NCBI RefSeq assembly: GCF_000769405.2
Contig: NZ_CP053440.1
Coordinates: 62,001-126,000 of the forward strand
Direction: 5' to 3'
Length of the DNA: 64,000 nucleotides
Source: Rhizobium brockwellii
GTDB lineage: Bacteria; Pseudomonadota; Alphaproteobacteria; Rhizobiales; Rhizobiaceae
The notes under the pieces were generated by a model. It was not told where the DNA came from. It did no database searches and saw nothing but the letters and a program-made list of their open reading frames with translations. The position numbers and the translations under genes were made by a program. Shown in pieces: positions 61,229 to 64,000 of the stretch (position 1 is the stretch's first letter; every line of letters begins with the position of its first letter).

Positions 61229-62215
61229 TCATCCGGACGCACCCGGAGCATCTTCGGCGAGGTAGACCTCGATCAGCTCGTCCACCGTGGTTTCGGCGAC
61301 GAAACCCAGTTGCGTCGCGCGTTCGGGCGTAAAGGACTTCGGCCATCCGGCGACGATCCCTTCAATGACCTCGTCGCGGCGACGATCGATCAACTCCGCC
61401 GCCTCGGGACCGGCAGCACGGCGCAAGGCGGCAATCTGGTCGGCCACGGTAGCGGCGACGCCCGGCATGGTGAGCGTGCGCCGAACACCCAGCGCCGCCG
61501 TGTCGAGTGTGGCCGCATGGATCAGGAACTTGATGGCGGAACGCGGGCTTGCCAGCCAGTGCTTGACCGTTTCTTCGACCGGAAGAACAGCCCGCTGGCC
61601 TGCGAGCGGTTCACGCAGGATTCCGGAAAAGAAGCCCGATGCGGCGGCATTCGGCGCACCCGGCCGGATGACGATGGTCGGCAACCGGATTCCGACGCCG
61701 TCGATAAAGCCGCGCCGCGAATAGTCGGCAAGCAGAAGCTCGGAAATCGCCTTCTGGACTCCGTAGCTGGTGAGAGGTGCGAGCACATAATCATCGGGAA
61801 TGGGATCGGGAAACGGCGAGCCATAGACCGCGATCGACGAGGAGAATACGAACCGGGGAACATAGGCTTGGCGGCTTCCTTCCCGGCGGATCGCTTCCAA
61901 CAGCAATCGCGTGCCGTCGAGATTGACCTTGTAGCCGAGGTCGAAATTGCGCTCGGCTTCACCGGAAACGATCGCGGCGAGATGGAAGATCACGTCGGCC
62001 CGGCGAGCCGCCAGGGCTTCCGCTGCGCCGCTTTCGGAAATATCGGCAGCCAGTGCCTCCACCGGCACGGAGGCGCCTTCCGGCACCGGCGGAGCCGCGA
62101 CATCCGCGAGCGTCAGGCGGGTGATTGCATGATCGCCGAGGGAACTGCTGCGCCCCAGTGTGGCGGCGAGCTTCCGGCCGATCATTCCTCCTGCTCCGAT
62201 AATGAGAATATGCAT
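61229..62215 (-). CDS. NAD-dependent epimerase/dehydratase, D-erythronate dehydrogenase-like
   Basis: This 328-residue extended SDR has the Rossmann motif IIGAGGMIGRKLAATLG, the catalytic FSSSIAVYG serine and the YGVQK motif (SYGVQKAISELLLADYSRRG). The length and pattern match DenD-type enzymes that oxidise D-erythronate (and similar sugar acids) to the 2-oxo acid. The usual partner genes (OtnK kinase, OtnC aldolase, OtnI isomerase) are not in the window, so the substrate assignment is tentative. It lies 21 bases after the GntR gene. Confidence 0.78.
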   Translation of the reverse strand: MHILIIGAGGMIGRKLAATLGRSSSLGDHAITRLTLADVAAPPVPEGASVPVEALAADISESGAAEALAARRADVIFHLAAIVSGEAERNFDLGYKVNLDGTRLLLEAIRREGSRQAYVPRFVFSSSIAVYGSPFPDPIPDDYVLAPLTSYGVQKAISELLLADYSRRGFIDGVGIRLPTIVIRPGAPNAAASGFFSGILREPLAGQRAVLPVEETVKHWLASPRSAIKFLIHAATLDTAALGVRRTLTMPGVAATVADQIAALRRAAGPEAAELIDRRRDEVIEGIVAGWPKSFTPERATQLGFVAETTVDELIEVYLAEDAPGASG

Positions 62216-62236
62216 CGTGTTTCGCCTCCCTGCGAA

Positions 62237-62971
62237 CTACGAGAAGAGTAATTTGGTCGTCGTATAAATACGGGTTTCGTGGATCGCGAAGGCCGCGCAT
62301 GCGGCATCCGGGTCCCGCGTCTCCAAGCCAGCGAGGATCAACCGGTGATCGGCGATGCTCGTGGCGATCGTTCCGGGCTGCGATACGACGCGCCTTCGGT
62401 GGCTGAGAAGATAGGAATAGAGATCGGCGGCCATGTCGGCCAGCACCGCATTGCCGCTGGAACGGTAGATAGCGGTGTGAAATTCTCGGTCGCAGATCAA
62501 AAAACGGACGGGATCGTCGCAGGCGGCTTCCTGTGCTGCGATCGACTTGCGGAGATAATCAAGGGTCGACGGCTCCATCTTGACCGCCGCGGCCCTGACG
62601 ACCTGTGCTTCGATCAGCAGCCGCGCCTCGTGAACATGGTCAAGACTGTAGGCCGCAATGTCGCGATACCGCGCAGTCTGGACCGCCAATTCGCCGACAT
62701 CCTCTGACGCCACGACCGTTCGCGTCCCTTGTGCAACCGAGAGAATTCCATGCGTAGAAAGGATCAGGATCGCGCCGCGGACGGTCTCGCGGCTGACGGA
62801 AAGCGCGGAAGCGAGCTCCCGTTCGCTGGGCAGCGGGTCGCCGGCTTTGAGGATGCCGGTGGCGATGAAGGTCGCAATCTTCTGGACGACGAAGTCTTTC
62901 ATCGACTTCTTCGGCGCTCCCCCAAGCGTCGCAACGTCGTCTTCGAGCATCGCCCGAACATCCATCGCCAT
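62237..62971 (-). CDS. FadR/GntR-family transcriptional regulator
   Basis: This 244-residue regulator has the GntR winged helix (about 35-90: GDPLPSERELASALSVSRET, then VRGAILILSTHGILSVAQGT) and an all-helical FCD effector domain with DREFHTAIYRSSGN as a likely metal/ligand site. It is first in the leftward cluster with the SDR and sugar importer and should respond to the sugar acid they handle. A 41-base interrupted palindrome lies just upstream. Confidence 0.9.
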   Translation of the reverse strand: MAMDVRAMLEDDVATLGGAPKKSMKDFVVQKIATFIATGILKAGDPLPSERELASALSVSRETVRGAILILSTHGILSVAQGTRTVVASEDVGELAVQTARYRDIAAYSLDHVHEARLLIEAQVVRAAAVKMEPSTLDYLRKSIAAQEAACDDPVRFLICDREFHTAIYRSSGNAVLADMAADLYSYLLSHRRRVVSQPGTIATSIADHRLILAGLETRDPDAACAAFAIHETRIYTTTKLLFS

Positions 62972-62980
62972 CCCCTCCCC

Positions 62981-63021
62981 CTGAGGTCTGCTGGTCCGGT
63001 AAGTGGGCCAGTAGACCTCAG
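62981..63021. promoter_or_regulatory. Long interrupted palindrome upstream of the GntR gene, probable operator
   Basis: CTGAGGTCTGCTGGTCC (62981-62997) and GGGCCAGTAGACCTCAG (63005-63021) are complementary at 15 of 17 positions around a 7-base spacer. It starts 10 bases before the GntR start codon, a natural autoregulatory site, and could also form a hairpin. Confidence 0.6.
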
Positions 63022-63125
63022 GGGCAAGCGATTGTCAACGCTTGGATGTCCTCGATCGATTCCACAGTTATTTGGAGCAATTTCGTGAAGGGCAATATCG
63101 GCACGCAGAGAAATCACTCAGATAC

Positions 63126-64000
63126 TCAAGCCGCCTTGGAAGCCTTGCCGCGCCGTTTGATCGCTTGCTCCAGCGGACGCTTGCCATCGCCGTAATCTTC
63201 CCAGGCAGTGGACTTCGACAGCAGGGTCGGAACGGTGCGGATAGTGAAGCGCTTGGGGTCCAGATCTGATTTGACCTGCGTCCAAGTCAGCGGCATGGAG
63301 ACGGTGGCTCCCGATCGGGCGCGCGGTGACAAAGGCGCCACGGCCGTCGCCATGCGGTCATTGCGCAGATAGTCGAGGAAGATCCGGCCGTTCCTCAGGC
63401 TCTTCGTCATCTTGATCAGATAGAGATCGGGATTGTCGCGCGCCATCTGCTGGCAGACGTCGTGTGCGAAGCTCTTCGCTTCCGCCCACGAAAGCGGCTT
63501 GCGCTTGTTGACTGCGAGTGGCGTGACGACATGCAGACCCTTGCCGCCAGTCGTCTTGCAAAAGCTGATCAGACCCAGCGCGTCGAGACGGTCCCGCATT
63601 TCGCGGGCTGCCGAAACGACCGCGGAGAATGGCACGTCCGGACCTGGATCAAGGTCGAAGACGAGCCGGCCGGGCACCTCAGGCTGATGCGGTTCGCAAT
63701 TCCAGGGGTGCAGCTCGACGGCGCCGATTTGGGCGACGGCAGCCAAGCCTTCGACCCGGTCGATTTGCAGATAGGGCTTTTTATCGCCGAAAACCTTGAC
63801 CAGTTCGAGAAGGTTCGAGGTGCCGGGCATCGCATGGCGCTGGAAAAACTGCTCGCCGCCGATCCCGTCGGGCGCGCGGATGATGGAACATGGCCGTCCC
63901 TTGATGTGCTCGATCAGCCAGGAGCCGACGGCTTCGTAGTAACGGGCCAGCTCTTCCTTGCTGACAGGTTTGCCGTCATTGGCATCCGGCCACAGCGGCT
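63126..64000 (-). CDS. ligD: LigD polymerase-domain protein, C-terminal part (runs off right edge)
   Basis: The last 290 or so residues are inside the window and the frame stays open to the edge. Polymerase (primase-like) motifs are visible: [12 protein letters not shown], with the catalytic aspartates, and [36 protein letters not shown] and a C-terminal basic tail follow. This is the Pol domain that fills and extends ends in non-homologous end joining. The stop at 63126 directly follows the domain, so either a Pol-only protein or a LigD with the domain last; the N-terminus is outside the window. A separate ligase-only gene is at 47200. Confidence 0.87.
   Translation of the reverse strand, partial: PLWPDANDGKPVSKEELARYYEAVGSWLIEHIKGRPCSIIRAPDGIGGEQFFQRHAMPGTSNLLELVKVFGDKKPYLQIDRVEGLAAVAQIGAVELHPWNCEPHQPEVPGRLVFDLDPGPDVPFSAVVSAAREMRDRLDALGLISFCKTTGGKGLHVVTPLAVNKRKPLSWAEAKSFAHDVCQQMARDNPDLYLIKMTKSLRNGRIFLDYLRNDRMATAVAPLSPRARSGATVSMPLTWTQVKSDLDPKRFTIRTVPTLLSKSTAWEDYGDGKRPLEQAIKRRGKASKAA

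Noticed and set aside
1..64000. CRISPR arrays, tRNA or rRNA genes, intact insertion sequences, phage genes or replication origin
   Set aside because: I looked for regularly spaced repeats, cloverleaf-like segments, transposase motifs and rep/par genes and saw none; weak cases could be missed by eye.

Overview
The window looks like an accessory replicon or island of a fast-growing Rhizobium (R. leguminosarum / R. etli group). The DNA is GC-rich. Genes sit in tight operons with four-base overlaps, ABC uptake systems dominate, and there is a Rhizobium-type palindromic intergenic repeat at 48.2-48.4 kb. Several loci closely match systems known from rhizobia: a D(-)-tartrate dehydratase, the erythritol (ery) locus, the gamma-resorcylate (gra) operon and split LigD-type end-joining genes. 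I see no replication or partition genes, rRNA, tRNA, CRISPR array or intact insertion sequence, so a plasmid location is plausible but not shown.

Layout. 0-2 kb is a gene graveyard: the start of tarD (cut by the window edge), a 3' remnant of dctA, a 23-codon LysR remnant, a ParD antitoxin with a frameshifted ParE toxin, and a broken alpha/beta-hydrolase fragment. 2-7.2 kb holds single genes (MFS exporter, RsgA GTPase, YkgJ-type cysteine cluster protein, nitroreductase, two small hypothetical proteins). 7.5-18.9 kb is one co-directional cluster: a hydantoin-racemase-like enzyme, a spermidine/putrescine-type ABC importer, a short hydantoinase/oxoprolinase-like protein, two tandem DUF917 paralogues and a large MalT-like LuxR regulator. 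This is the best candidate for an uncharacterised pathway, probably uptake and breakdown of a hydantoin-like or S-methylthiohydantoin-like compound. 19-22 kb has a flavin amine oxidase and a CPA1 antiporter.

22-30.2 kb is a LacI-controlled ribose-type sugar importer whose binding-protein gene carries a one-base frameshift, followed by a D-tagatose/D-allulose 3-epimerase-family enzyme and a class II aldolase. 30.2-46.8 kb is the erythritol locus. The leftward operon encodes a DUF2291 protein, EryE, EryF and EryG, and continues into a DeoR regulator and a second polyol-kinase/dehydrogenase pair. The rightward operon is eryA-eryB-eryC-eryD-deoR-tpiB-rpiB, giving the complete established route from erythritol to D-erythrose 4-phosphate. 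47-48.2 kb holds a stand-alone LigD-type ATP-dependent ligase.

48.4-55.6 kb is a gra operon (graDAFCBE leftward, graR and graK rightward) for gamma-resorcylate to 3-oxoadipate via resorcinol and hydroxyquinol, with palindromes at both promoters that fit a MarR-type repressor. 55.8-56.5 kb has an orphan BrnA-like protein and a small membrane protein. 56.6-63 kb is a leftward GntR, D-erythronate-dehydrogenase-like SDR and UgpBAEC-type ABC importer cluster. The window ends inside a second LigD gene (polymerase domain). The overall theme is catabolism of plant-derived small carbon compounds, with a notable run of four-carbon substrates (tartrate, erythritol, possibly erythronate).
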